Assembly: GCF_000350225.1 (NCBI RefSeq)
Contig: NW_005178811.1
Coordinates: 186,001 to 250,000 of the forward strand
Direction of reading: 5' to 3'
Length of the DNA: 64,000 nucleotides
Source of the DNA: Chondrus crispus
Taxonomy: Eukaryota; Rhodophyta; Florideophyceae; Gigartinales; Gigartinaceae
The position numbers were made by a program, and so were the translations under genes. Positions 1 through 10,032 of this stretch are shown here, in pieces; position 1 is the stretch's first letter, and each line of letters begins with the position of its first letter. The notes under the pieces were generated by a model that saw nothing but the letters and a program-made list of their open reading frames with translations, had not been told where the DNA came from and ran no database searches.

Positions 1-1881
1 AAGCACTGGGAACGCATGGCTTGTCGGCCATTTAAGCAGCTTTTCGACGATGGCGCAGTCCTCATTATCCAGTATCGAAACTGCACCCCCTCTGGTCTTC
101 AACTTCGGCATTAGGGAAGCACCAAAAACAGTTGCTTCTTCCTGGCTCAACGCCAAGTCTGAGCCATTCTTTGCAAATTCAGTATTGACGTCGCTCACCT
201 TGGCCTGAATTCTTTCGATTTGGTCCGTGCTCTTGTAAAGAACGATCCCATTCGAGTGAGGGATGAGTTTTCGTGGTGGTGGCAGTTTCCCTGGTGGAAC
301 ACCAGAGCCCCCTGGAACATATCGGGATCCCCCTGTTAACGGGTCTCCCCGATTTGAGCTGGCCGTGGCACCGCCTCCTGGAACATATCGAGACCCCCCA
401 GTGAGAGGATCCCCTCGACTTGTAGATGCGCCTGCTGAGCCACCTGGCACGTACCTAGACCCACCCGTTAATGGATCCGATGCCTGCACGGCTGTTGATC
501 GAAGGGCGTCTGCGGGAACCTGCTGTTCAATGAACTGAGCGATTTGATCGATAAACTCCTGACTGAGTTCGTTCTCATCGATAAACCGCTGCGCTGCAGC
601 GTACGGGTTTTCGCCGCGATTGAACCCGAGCTTTTCTTTTTTCCCGCCTTCGCCGACTTCGACTTCAAATGTAAAATCATAGGACTTTCCGTTCACAGTG
701 CCCGAACTTGCAGGACCAGCGGGGTTATCAACAACTTGTCCAACTTTTGTCCATTTGCTTTCAGCGGCAGACCACATGTACACGTCTGCAGTACCTGCTG
801 CAGTCTTTACTATCTTATTCTCGCCGTCCTTCTTACCTGGCGTTGAAAGGGCTTTCTCTACCTCTGGGAGTTTGCTAACATCCACGCCACCAATCACCCT
901 GGTGTTCACCTGTCTTTCTGAGATGGCCTTTTCAAAAGTGGAGAGCACATCCGCATCGGCAACTGCATCGGGATCTCGAGTGAATACTCTCGCAACGCCA
1001 TCACTACATGCCGTGACTAAGTCGCCTCCTGGACACAGGCAAGCACTCCAAACAGTCCCTGGATGCATCAGCGTTTGTATACATGCGGGCGGTGTCATGG
1101 CTGTAAGATCTGCTTCAACGACCCTGACGGCATTGTCTTCGCCGCCCGTCACAAATGTCCACTTGCCCGCATCTTCCTCGCGGGCGTCGATCGAATAAAT
1201 GTAGCTGCCATCATGCAGATCGGATATTCGATGACCGACTGAATACACTGCACCGTCGCTGCTCCAATACACCATTGCCGAGTCGTTTGCTACGGTGACA
1301 AAGCCACCATTCGGACCAGCAACTACGCCTCGCACCACATCAGTATGAGACGCCGGAAGCTGCATCCCCTGCGATCCGTCACGATTCCACAGACGCACCG
1401 TTTTGTCCGCAGCGACAGTGACCAGGCGTCCATCCGGCAAGCCGGCAACGCCCCAAACCGCTGCTTCGTGTCCCTTCAAAACGGTGAGACATGTACCCGA
1501 TATCAAATCCCAAACCCTCGCCGTCTTATCCCAGGACGCTGAGATAACCTTCTTTTCAGACTGCGGTCCAGGAAGGACGGCGACTGCGCAGACCGGACCC
1601 TCGTGACCTCTCAGCACGGTGGTACATTCGCCGCTCTTGACATCCCAAACGCGCAGCGTGTTGTCGCTGGATGCAGTGATGAGCCTCTCGGCATCTGCAA
1701 AGGCGACCGCATTGACAAAATGATCGTGCCCACGCAGAAGCTTGACTGGCTCTAGACCATCCTTGTCCCAGAGCGCCACTGTCTTGTCGCGGCTTGCGGT
1801 TGCAATTTGGCCAGTGGGTGATGATGCAACGCCTCGCACATCAGTGGTGTGTGCACGGAGTTCAGCCCGGAGCTTGAACAT
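1..1881 (-). CDS. DOA1/UFD3/PLAA-type WD40 ubiquitin-binding protein, 3' end cut off by window edge
   Basis: This frame reads without a stop or intron for 627 codons from an ATG at 1881-1879 to the window edge. Residues 1-300 form WD40 blades, with repeated GH...W-D units such as SASWDKTARVWDL and TVAADKTVRLWN. Around residues 385-470 lies a PFU ubiquitin-binding domain, recognisable by FDFEVEVGEGGKKEKLGFNR followed by a GENPYAAAQRFI block. A linker holds three copies of DPLTGGSRYVPGG. From about residue 545 the PUL domain begins and is cut by the edge. In the known family, DOA1/PLAA binds ubiquitin and Cdc48/p97 and acts in ubiquitin-dependent degradation, ribophagy and endosomal sorting. 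The order WD40-PFU-PUL is diagnostic, so the identity is firm. The start is the first ATG after which the WD40 homology begins at once. A Tc1 element sits about 250 bp upstream. Confidence 0.93.
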   Translation of the reverse strand, partial: MFKLRAELRAHTTDVRGVASSPTGQIATASRDKTVALWDKDGLEPVKLLRGHDHFVNAVAFADAERLITASSDNTLRVWDVKSGECTTVLRGHEGPVCAVAVLPGPQSEKKVISASWDKTARVWDLISGTCLTVLKGHEAAVWGVAGLPDGRLVTVAADKTVRLWNRDGSQGMQLPASHTDVVRGVVAGPNGGFVTVANDSAMVYWSSDGAVYSVGHRISDLHDGSYIYSIDAREEDAGKWTFVTGGEDNAVRVVEADLTAMTPPACIQTLMHPGTVWSACLCPGGDLVTACSDGVARVFTRDPDAVADADVLSTFEKAISERQVNTRVIGGVDVSKLPEVEKALSTPGKKDGENKIVKTAAGTADVYMWSAAESKWTKVGQVVDNPAGPASSGTVNGKSYDFTFEVEVGEGGKKEKLGFNRGENPYAAAQRFIDENELSQEFIDQIAQFIEQQVPADALRSTAVQASDPLTGGSRYVPGGSAGASTSRGDPLTGGSRYVPGGGATASSNRGDPLTGGSRYVPGGSGVPPGKLPPPRKLIPHSNGIVLYKSTDQIERIQAKVSDVNTEFAKNGSDLALSQEEATVFGASLMPKLKTRGGAVSILDNEDCAIVEKLLKWPTSHAFPVL

Positions 1882-2133
1882 TGTGAATGTTGGACAAGAT
1901 CGCGTAATGCCTCGCAATGCCGCAGGCATTAATCGTTGCTTGCTAGTCCTAGGGGCTTCCGGGGCTCGACTGGTGGCAACGTCATGCTGGAATGTGCTCT
2001 GTCAGAATTCAATCACCAAAAAGTTCAAAATTTTTGTTTAAAAAGAAAGGTCTGCCAATGATGCTGGTGGTGTGCTGTACTGTACCAAAGGTAACAAAAA
2101 CTCCTACAGCCAGTAACCCGTCTGGCACTTTGG
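1882..2133. promoter_or_regulatory. upstream region of the DOA1-like gene
   Basis: This stretch lies between the DOA1-like start codon and the Tc1 target site and should hold that gene's promoter. No TATA-like box or other recognisable core motif stands out, and no second gene is apparent. The Tc1 insertion at 2136 displaced whatever lay further upstream. Confidence 0.35.
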
Positions 2134-2135
2134 TA

Positions 2136-2335
2136 CAGTGCTGGCCAAAATGATAGGGACACAGGCTATTCGCACTGTGGCAGCCCCCTTTTGCTCCAAT
2201 GATAAAAGAGAAGAGGCTCTGTACACGTATTGGGCGAGCTAAACGTGATGGAAAAGACGGTTTTATAGAATAAAAAAAAGCCTTGGAGCTGTAAGGCAAA
2301 AACGTGTTTACGGCATGGCCATAATGATAGGGACA
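2136..2335 (+). repeat. left terminal inverted repeat of the Tc1 element
   Basis: This 200-bp arm pairs with 3514-3711. The outer ~75 bp and the inner ~25 bp (ending GGCCATAATGATAGGGACA) match almost perfectly, with scattered mismatches between. The inner and outer segments both carry the core ATGATAGGGACA, which is probably the pair of transposase-binding sites typical of Tc1-like IR/DR ends. Confidence 0.9.
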
Positions 2336-2468
2336 ACAGGAACTAACTCGAGTTTTGGCGTAAAACGCAAACTGCGTTCCGCCGAAAGGCGTAAAGGCCA
2401 TGCTAAGGCTACACTCGAGGGGTCTGCAGACGGTTGTGCAGAAAACAGTCGGTTGGTAGCTCGGAGAA

Positions 2469-3466
2469 ATGGGAAGAGGCAAAGTCCTGAACGAGCACGA
2501 AAGGGGGCTTATCCCTGGTCTTTCTCAAGGCGGTAGAACCATTCGAGACATCGCTGCTCGTGTGCAGCGCTCCAAGAACGTAATTTCTAACTTCCTGCGC
2601 GCACCGTTGGAATATGGGAGAAAAAAATCGCCAGGAAGACCGCAAAAGCTATCTCCCACCGACAAGAGAAGGTTACTTCGGGCTGCTTCAAATGAAACAA
2701 AATGCTCTAACACGCTTCGTCAGGAGCTGGGACTCTCTGTTGCCTCACAGTCAATCCGCCGTACGCTGCACAACGACCCGAACTTCCAATTCAAGAAGAT
2801 GGTGTCGGCTCCAATGATGCTGCCCCTTCATCTCGTCGCTCGTGAAAATTTTGCGTGCGAGAAGCTGACATGGTGTCCTGCAGATTGGTATAAAGTCATC
2901 TGGTCCGACGAAAAAAAGTTCAATCTCGACGGACCAGATGGCTTCGCCTTCTATTGGCACGATCTGAGGAAGGACAAGCGCATATTCTCGAGAAGGCAAG
3001 GAGGTGGGAATTCGGTCATGTTTTGGGGGGGTTTTGTGGGACGAAGAAATGCGAATTGGTGTTGCTCGAAGGAAATCAGAACGCAGAGGACTACATACAG
3101 ACATTAGAAAGTTATTCGCTACCGTTTATTGATCAGGAGCTGGACGCAGGATGGCTATACATGCATGACGGAGCTTCTATTTACAGGGCACATCGGGTCA
3201 GGCAGTTTTTTGAGAAGGAAGAGGTGCCGGTTATGGACTGGCCGGCAAAGTCCCCGGACTCAAATCCTATAGAAAATCTCTGGGGTCTGTTGGCACGTGC
3301 TGTATACGCTGTTTGTCGTCAATTTGACAACGTCGAAGAGCTTAAAGAGGCCGTTTGGGAAGCCTGGGATAACATCACAACGGACACACTGAAATCCCTT
3401 TTGGGGTCCATGCAACGACGCTGCACGGACTGTTATCTTGCCAAGGGAGGTGCGACGAAGTACTGA
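2469..3466 (+). pseudogene. Tc1-family DD34E transposase with one frameshift
   Basis: The ATG at 2469 opens a paired-like helix-turn-helix (GRTIRDIAARVQRSKNVISN, residues ~23-42) and a GRPQ linker, followed by the DDE catalytic domain. The first Asp is in VIWSDEKKF, the second in YMHDGASIYRAH, and the Glu in DWPAKSPDSNPIENLW, 34 residues after the second Asp. The frame breaks near 3030-3040 in a G7-T4 run: upstream reads VMFWGGF in one frame, and downstream CGTKKCELVLLEGN continues in the -1 frame, so one base was lost. All catalytic residues survive on either side. Total length (~332 aa) is normal for Tc1. A sequencing slip in the homopolymer is the main alternative to true inactivation. Confidence 0.92.
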
Positions 3467-3513
3467 GGTGAGTATTGCGCATACATGGGGTCCGGATAAT
3501 GGGGTACAGGTCT

Positions 3514-3711
3514 TGTCCCTATCATTATGGCCATGCCGTAAACACGTTTTGCCTTATAGTTCCGAGGCTGTTTTTGTTCTATAAAACCGTTTTTTCTATC
3601 ACGTTTAGCTCTCCCAATACGTGTGCAGAGCCTCGTCTCATTTATCATTGGAGCAAAAGGGGGCTGCCACAGTGCGAATAGCCTGTGTCCCTATCATTTT
3701 GGCTAGCACTG
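3514..3711 (-). repeat. right terminal inverted repeat of the Tc1 element
   Basis: This is the reverse complement of 2136-2335, beginning TGTCCCTATCATTATGGCC and ending GCACTG just before the TA duplication. It carries the same duplicated inner and outer core motif. Confidence 0.9.
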
Positions 3712-3713
3712 TA

Positions 3714-4220
3714 GCATGCGGGTCTTTCCTAGAGCACCCCTACTGGTTTAGTTATATTTCGAGGTTAAATATGAGAAATTTAGCGTTTGGAGATAACGAT
3801 TCTAGGCGCAACACTACCGGTTAGAGGCAAATTCAAACGTGTTGGGCAGTGATTGGATCTTTGGGCAGCCGTGACGGTCATCCAGTACGAGGGATCGTAG
3901 TGGTGGTGCTGTACGGATACACTGTGGGGGACGTCTCCGGTTCCCATCTCCTCAAGCCCCACATGACACCATCATGCCCTGGAGGAAGGGCGGGGAGGAG
4001 AGGAGGAGGAAAGGAAGAAGGGAAGGCATCAGGAAGAATGCAGGAGGGGGGCAGTGGCGGGTAAATTCAGCTTGGGATGGGGGTGTTGGGGGTGTTCCCT
4101 GTGCACAGAAAGCAATGTGTTCCCTGTGCACAAAGAACATTGCTCGCGCCGAGTCAGTAGAATTGGCGCGGGTTTTTGGTAATTTTTCCAAGTGGCGCAA
4201 TTCTACTCGCATCTCTATTT
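3714..4220. other. intergenic, purine-rich and repeat-like, no gene seen
   Basis: The interval contains a purine-rich stretch (about 3978-4055), a direct repeat of TTCCCTGTGCACA (near 4095 and 4120), and an inverted repeat built on GTAGAATTG-GCGC / GCGC-AATTCTAC (about 4157-4209). The combination of purine run, CTTGGGA(T/C)GGG and GCAATGTT recurs in diverged form at 57190-57370, which suggests an old interspersed repeat. Confidence 0.4.
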
Positions 4221-4230
4221 GCGCAAATGA

Positions 4231-4274
4231 GTAAATCTATCTCCATCCGGTCGGCTGCTTGGAGATAGATTTAC
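4231..4274. repeat. perfect 15-bp hairpin at the left end of Harbinger H1
   Basis: GTAAATCTATCTCCA (4231-4245) and its exact reverse complement (4260-4274) are separated by 14 bases. One arm recurs at the right end of the element (AAATCTATCTCCA, 6638-6650). It probably belongs to the terminal or subterminal transposase-binding region. Confidence 0.7.
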
Positions 4275-4485
4275 ACAAAATGGTAAAATTTTTAGAGATA
4301 CTCACTCCACTAGGTCTCCAAGGTAAATAGTCAGTTTCAAAGCAGTTGATTGGAACTGTCTCAAGTGCCAAGCCAAAAAGGAAGTGTGAAATAGCGCAGA
4401 AATAATCTAAATGTCTGTACACACGCAAAAATATATGATTGGAGATCGGGTGAATACGCAAACACCCTTTCATTTGTAAATTTGT

Positions 4486-5814
4486 TTATGAGTACCCAAA
4501 CCAACGCTCTATACGTATTTGAGGCCCCCCGAACAGCCACAGCCATTTCCATGGCTGGAAGTCATCACATGAGGGGGTCATTGTGCGAAATTGAACATCC
4601 ATGCGCTGATGACGCCTTTGTCGATAGCGTTCTTGCCCCATTTTTCTCTTTTCCCCTTGCTGCTCGCCGATAGCATATTGACGATTCTTCATCCTTCTGA
4701 AGGCTTGCACATCTTCCGCTCGTAGCGGGTTCCAACGCACATGCATGTTTGTGAGCCCAACACACATTTGGAAGAACTTGTCATAATTCTTCTCACTCCA
4801 TCGAAATTTCGAAGCCACTACAGTCCAGAGGCCGCACATGCGCCCAAAGAAATTCTTCACAATGATCCGATCCCCTGCGACCTTTCGGTTAAAAATCTCG
4901 TCCTCTGCTGCAAGAGCTCCGTTTCGAGGTTTCTTTTGCGGGGTAGTAGTTCGTAGAAATTAACCTCCACCTTGATAGCCTTTGTCAGCAAGCACAGCCC
5001 ACTGGTCCGGATATTTGTCGACCAGCAAGCCAATATCGTTTACAACGTTATCCTCTCCACTGTTCGTCAACGCAACCTTATGAAAATTTATCATGTCGTG
5101 GTAGATGTCGATATCGGATACAGACCCCGGGTAATGGCTAGTGCAACCAACGGCAATTCCAATCGGGAGCACAGAGACTTCGACCTTATAGCTATAGAGC
5201 TTATGTTTTCCACTGAAGTACTTTTTGCCTTCTTGCATGACACCCGTCGGCCTGTTAGCCTGCTGAAATGTGACGTCCGTTGCGTAGCGAGCATACGGGA
5301 AACTCTTAAACGTTCGGCGATTGTCTATTACTCTTCCCATTCCCCAGCGCCTGCCGAAAGACGTAACATATCGGTTGTAAATCTCCTCGGAAACGATGTC
5401 CATATAACCCATGATGAGACGTTCAAACGTCGGCCCCTTGATGTCGAACATTTTCCCCAGGAAGTCCCATTGGCCTCCATGTTTTACCACTACCAATAGC
5501 ATGAACATGACGTCTTTCGCCTTGTATGCCGACTTCCTCCCTCTCCCTGTGTTCCAAATTTGGAGAATGTGATCTTTAAAATGGCCCCAAATTGTCTGAT
5601 ACTGAGCTGCATTGAAGTTGGTAGGCTGAAGAATGGTCGCTGATCCGCCGTTACTGTAAAAGGTATCAAAAATTGGGGAGTCGGAGTCAGAATCTTCGTC
5701 AGAGTCGGGACGGTCCTGCTCCGAGCCGTAGTCTTCCAGCTCTTGTTGGCGAGTTAATGCGGCATCTGCCAAAAGTTGCAAGGCTGTGGCGGCTTGGCCG
5801 TTACTGATGACCAT
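4486..5814 (-). pseudogene. PIF/Harbinger DDE_4 transposase with in-frame TAA and an altered catalytic Glu
   Basis: The first ATG is at 5814 (MVISNGQAATALQLL). An acidic serine-rich N-terminus is followed by a helix-turn-helix-like region and the DDE_Tnp_4 fold. The first catalytic Asp is in YATDVTFQQANRPTG, and the GKHKLYSYKVEV and PGSVSDIDIYHD blocks follow. The second Asp is in VLADKGYQGG. Directly after this an in-frame TAA (4962-4960) interrupts the protein. The same frame then continues through FLRTTTPQKKPRNGALA and DEIFNRKVAGDRIIV to KNFFGRMCGLW. Relatives usually read ENFFGR here, so Lys replaces the third catalytic residue (GAG to AAG), an inference from family memory. The C-terminus ends in a basic Arg/Lys-Gln tail. 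The nonsense codon plus loss of the Glu indicates a dead copy. Confidence 0.85.
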
Positions 5815-6157
5815 TTTGAGGACGGCCGAAGCGCTGGGGGATGCTGAATGTGGCTTCTCGGAGATGGAGGTGTCGCAGTCGCAAATGTCTATGTACACTG
5901 CAGTTGTTCTGTGCAAAGATTTGCACCGATTTGAGAAGACCGCTCATTTATGAATGACATTGCTGTAACTGAACTCATGCTGTCATCTCTTGAAAAGATC
6001 GACCAAATGCGCCAATAATTGATTTTACTAGTTTACACATTCACATTTTTTGGCCGGATGGATTTGGGGAAATACTTAGCTTTTTGCCAATGCAAGGGGT
6101 CTATTTGGTAACGATTCTCTAACCACGTTGAAAGCGATAAACTGACAAAAGGTACTA

Positions 6158-6623
6158 CTAGTGTCTAGGTGACAAATGACCTCATATGAGGTCACTTTTC
6201 AACTTTTTTTTTCTGTACTTGCGCTAGCTCAACAAGATGGAAAAAGATACTCTCGCCACCGCAGTTGACTTCTGCGTTGCGGAAGGGCGGGGTTTGGTGA
6301 GACCTGCACGTCTTTTCCAGCCATTTTTGAAATGCCCGAAAAAGGAGCCTTTTTGACCAACCTCAACACGTTTTATGTTGATTTCTTCGAAACCAAAACG
6401 CCTGTTCAAAAAGCCAACTCATCATTGAAACTTCATTAGAATCTTAGTCTCTCTCTGCATTGGAAACTATCATCCCAACGTTTGCCAAGATGTTAATGCC
6501 GAGGGCAAATACGTTAAAGAAATAGTGTCCAAACTGACTTTTAAAGTTTCGATTTAATTTATATATTTTTTGCAAAAAAACCGGCCTCATATGAGGTCAA
6601 ATTGCTTGTCGTCTAGAAACTAG
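6158..6623. mobile_element. 466-bp inverted-repeat (MITE-like) element with CTAG termini
   Basis: The left end, CTAGTGTCTAGGTGACAA, and the reverse complement of the right end, CTAGTTTCTAGACGACAA, match with few differences. Each is followed after 2-6 bases by the palindrome TGACCTCATATGAGG. No open frame of note lies inside. It sits just inside the right end of Harbinger H1, so it is either a MITE inserted there or the subterminal region of H1. The superfamily is not recognised. Confidence 0.55.
6177..6194. repeat. 18-bp perfect palindrome
   Basis: TGACCTCATATGAGGTCA is its own reverse complement. A 17-base near-copy lies at 6583-6599 in the opposite arm of the same inverted-repeat element. 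Confidence 0.9.
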
Positions 6624-6676
6624 AGCTGGTCGTGACCAAATCTATCTCCAAAAATCAAACATTTACTCATTTACTC

Positions 6677-7027
6677 AGCCACTAGGGGTGCTCCTCATAT
6701 CTGTTTTTCACGGACACAACATGTACACATGACAAGAGCCCCATCTTCGTCGACAACCTGATAACGAGCCTCTGATCAGCTGCCCTATTACTGCAGTTAT
6801 TAGAGGTCCGTTAAAATAAGTGAGTACTGGGCGACTCCGAAAAACATAAATTGTGTACACACACATTTGTTTGTGTATGTGTGTCGAATTTTATGCCTTG
6901 GCACGGAAATGCATGTGACAAAAATTTGTGTAAGACACATTTAATGCCAATTCACCCTCAGTGAGGTGGCAGCACGCCGGCGGACGTATTGCGATACCCC
7001 CTTCACGCCCTATCCTATGATACCCAA
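6677..7027. other. intergenic, no gene seen
   Basis: No coding frame is supported. It contains a GT/CA-rich imperfect palindrome around 6850-6885 (TGTACACACACATTTG facing TTTGTGTATGTGTG). The 5' part of Harbinger H2 should begin here, but no matching inverted terminal repeat was found. Confidence 0.4.
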
Positions 7028-8186
7028 ATGAGAAATCTCCTCGTTGTTTTGCTGTTGCAACGCGCAAAAAGGCAACGCACCATCACTTTTCGTCAGCGCC
7101 TCAACACGGAAGGGCGAAGACCACGAGACAGGCGGGTAACAAGGAGTTCATTGCAACACCCCTCTACATCTCCATTTTCCATTGTGTTTGGTTCAGGATG
7201 TGACCAATCCCTTATCACACTTTGCGGGTTCGATCATGCTTCTTTTCGCTACCTCCTCCCCTGTTTGAACCCCTTTATCTCCGTTTCACACCCTACAGCT
7301 CCGACGGATTTATTCGCATCATCACGCGACGGCGCACGCGAAGGGTAAGACCTCGGTCGCTAGCGGCTGTCCACTGCTTAGCTCTCACACTTTGCTGGTA
7401 CAGGACAAGGGGTTCTAGTATGGTCTTGCCAATGCTATTAGGCATAACTGCTTCTGCTTGATCTATATTGTTACGATTCGGTCGCCGCTTGTTGAGGCGC
7501 ATCCTCAACTCTGATCATAAAGCTCGCATTAAAATGCCCACAGTGCAAGAGATTAGGCATTACAAAGAAGCCATTTCCGCAAAGTACTCTCTTCTTCGAG
7601 ATATGTACGCCATGGCGGATGGACTGAAGCTTTATCTACAGGAGAGCGGGAACGGTGTAATTCAGAACATGTTTTACAATGGGCAACATGATCACTAGGT
7701 CGGAAACGTACTTGTTTTTGTGCCTTCCGGCGTAGTGATCGCGTCAGCGTACAATGCTCCCTGGTGTCTCCGTGACTCGGTAATTGCCGAATGGGGCAAT
7801 GTATATCGGAAACTTGAGGAAACATTTGAAAATCATGGTGCGACGTGCGTTGTAGATTCTGCGTTTAGTAAGAGAGACTACCCTTTTCTTCTCAAATCTG
7901 CGCAAGATATGCCAATGAGCGGTGACCGAAATGTTCATCAGAAGGCGCATCAAGCGACATCCGTCAGGCAAGCATCAGAGTGGGGAATGAGAGCCTTTCA
8001 AGGCTCTTTTCCGAGATTGAAAGATCGTTTTTCTATGAGGAGCGAGGCAAGAGGAAAATCATACTCCATCTCCCCATTTTTCTCTTCAATTTGAGAACCC
8101 AGTTGGTTGGCATCAATCAGATACTCAATACCTACATGCCATATCTGGGCGTCGATGCGAACCATTTGCTGTTTCGAAACGTATGA
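7028..8186 (+). pseudogene. second PIF/Harbinger transposase (element H2), two stops and two frameshifts
   Basis: Starting at ATG 7028, the frame runs through GCDQSLITLCGFDHASFRYLL, shifts by one base near 7265, and continues as FTPYSSDGFIRI and HCLALTLCWYRTRGSSMVLP. A TGA at 7459-7461 and a TAG at 7696-7698 fall in the otherwise continuous frame; the TAG follows QHDH where relatives have Tyr. A lost T near 8030 shifts the last part, which ends KIILHLPIFLFNLRTQLVGI. All three catalytic residues are visible: MADGLKLYLQES (Asp), CVVDSAF (Asp) and ASEWGMRAFQGSFPRLKDR (Glu). NAPWCLRDSVIAEWG is the usual conserved block between the two Asp residues. It is only distantly related to H1. Identification is firm; it cannot make a full protein. 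Confidence 0.85.
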
Positions 8187-10032
8187 GAGGCCACCACTCG
8201 CCCCTACATATTTCGCCAGCAATGAGCGGCACGCGAGCAGCGCGACTGGCTTGGCAGAGAGGTGGCTGGCGCGTTCGATGGTGGACTGCACGGTGGAGTG
8301 ACGGGCCAAGTGAGCGGGGCAGCGATGGGTCACTAGGGGGTAGACTTGCAGCGGGCCGGAGACGGGGACCGGGGGTTTGATGTGGGTAGTATGCGGGGGC
8401 GTGCGCACAAGGACCCACAGGCACTTGTACAGGGGCGGGGTGGCGTGCGCGGGGCGGTGTGTGCTGGAGAGGTGAGCTGTCAGGACGGCTCTCCCAGCAT
8501 CGGGATCGGGCGGAGGCTCGCGGCGGGGTGCGTGGGGCTGTATGTGACCAAGACGTGGGCAAGGGCGGGGGACAAAGCTGGGAGGGTAGCGGTCGGGATC
8601 GACAGCGTGGGCGTGACGAGGACGAAGAGGGTGGCGCCGATATTGCTCTCGGTCAGAGGAGTGGAAAGGGAGGTCGCCCCGTGAAGGATTTGAGCGTCGT
8701 GTTGTACCGTATTTCATACTCACGGGATATAAATGTGTCGGTGCAGAAGGTGCTCTAAGAACTTGGTTCCAGAATATAATTTAGAAACGCGTGAGTAGGT
8801 CAGACGTCTTTCGAACAACTGCATGCCCGAGAATCCGGACAGTCTCGTCTTGTTCGACGGCTTTTTTGTTGCTCAGGATTAGAATACCGCAAGTACCGCT
8901 CCTCTTTACTGTATTTATTGATATCTTCATGTCGTTGATTCAAGGAAATGGGAATTCTGCCTCACCGCAATGACTGGTAATTTTGTGGAACGTGTGACAG
9001 ACAAATACGCGAATGCGGTGAATGGTGTGGTGTACATTCGGACCTTGGCGCTATACGTTATTAAATCTAGCGAAGTACGAGATTTTTCACCTCGTTGTAT
9101 ATCGGATAGGCAGCAGCTGTACGATGAACTCTATATCCCCCTCGTAAGAGGTATTGTATGTTTAGCGAAACCGATAGCGTCTTCGTGAACCTCCATATGT
9201 CCTTTCAACAGATGATGAGGCAAACAGTTCGACTCCTTTTCGAGACATAGCGTGGGCAGCAGCCAGAGCGCTCCGATTCAGAATGCGCGAGAGCAGAGAA
9301 ATGGACATGCCAGGGCCATCCCCGGCGACACCACTCGATGTTTGCAGCAAAGGATAATGCAAAGCTTGGGATGTTGATGGCAACCGGTGCTTCCATTTTA
9401 ATTTCCATGTTTCTTTTTGCATTCTCATTCTGTTCTGAGCATCTCCAGGTATCTCACCTTCTCCCCTGCCTGTTAAAGGCAAGTCGCTTTGTGATGTGAA
9501 TATATATACACAGTAAAAACAGCAAGACAGACCAAACTCTATCAAGCCTTTAAGAAAACGAGAGTGATGGACTTTACGTTGGCCAACTACGGGTAAAACT
9601 GGTCCAAGCTGCACAACTGCATCCTCCCAATATGCTATTCTGATCCACCACCGCAGCATCATGACTTTTCATACATGCATCTCCTTACGGTCATGAAATG
9701 ATCTGGTATCCTTTGGGGTTATGTTATGCCTCTTCACGGTGACTCTCACTGCCGAGGCAATGACGGCAATAAGTACGAGCCCGACAGCGCTTTGCGAGGT
9801 GGCGTAATAAACAGCCGGACCACTCCCAACGCACCTTCCACTGATAATGATTTTTTTGACGGATGAACTCCCGCATCTTTGACTAAATAGGAATATGCGG
9901 AGTTCTCTCTCGGATTCTTGCAGCGTTAGAATCTGAGCGAGCGGTCGATGATGTTAGCAGCGAGAATGTTGTTGGCGAAGGAGGTTTGGAGGCGGCGCTC
10001 GGCCGTCCAAATGTGGAGGGCTCCCAATTCAT
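8187..10032. other. intergenic, GC-rich then mixed composition, no gene recognised
   Basis: 8187-8690 is GC- and purine-rich; its long minus-strand open frame has a Pro/Arg/His composition typical of an open frame in biased DNA. From 8760 to 10032, composition becomes average. Short frames occur (for example 8970-9188 plus and 9162-9662 minus), but none shows a recognisable domain or a convincing start. It may include remnants of Harbinger H2. Confidence 0.35.

Larger units (their letters stand above)
2136..3711 (+). mobile_element. Tc1/mariner-family transposon, 1576 bp, with TA target duplication
   Basis: The element is bounded by TA at 2134-2135 and 3712-3713. Both ends begin CAGTGCTGGCCAAAATGA or a one-to-two-base variant read inward, which closely matches the classic Tc1 terminus CAGTGCTGGCCAAAA. 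It contains one transposase gene in the plus orientation, with a frameshift. The length and the roughly 200-bp terminal repeats are normal for long-ITR members of the superfamily. Confidence 0.95.
4229..6676 (-). mobile_element. decayed PIF/Harbinger transposon (element H1)
   Basis: The limits are set by matching ends. At the left, AAATGAGTAAAT precedes a hairpin whose second arm is TTGGAGATAGATTT. At the right (6637-6672), the reverse complement shows the same AAATGAGTAAAT followed by TTTGGAGATAGATTT. The single gene inside is a DDE_Tnp_4 transposase on the minus strand. The exact ends and the expected 3-bp target duplication could not be fixed because GAGTAAAT is duplicated at the right end. 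The superfamily is certain; the boundaries are approximate. Confidence 0.65.

Noticed and set aside
7998-8723. 241-codon minus-strand frame
   Set aside because: Pro/Arg/His-rich product of biased GC-rich DNA, overlapping the Harbinger H2 C-terminus on the other strand; no domain or conserved start.
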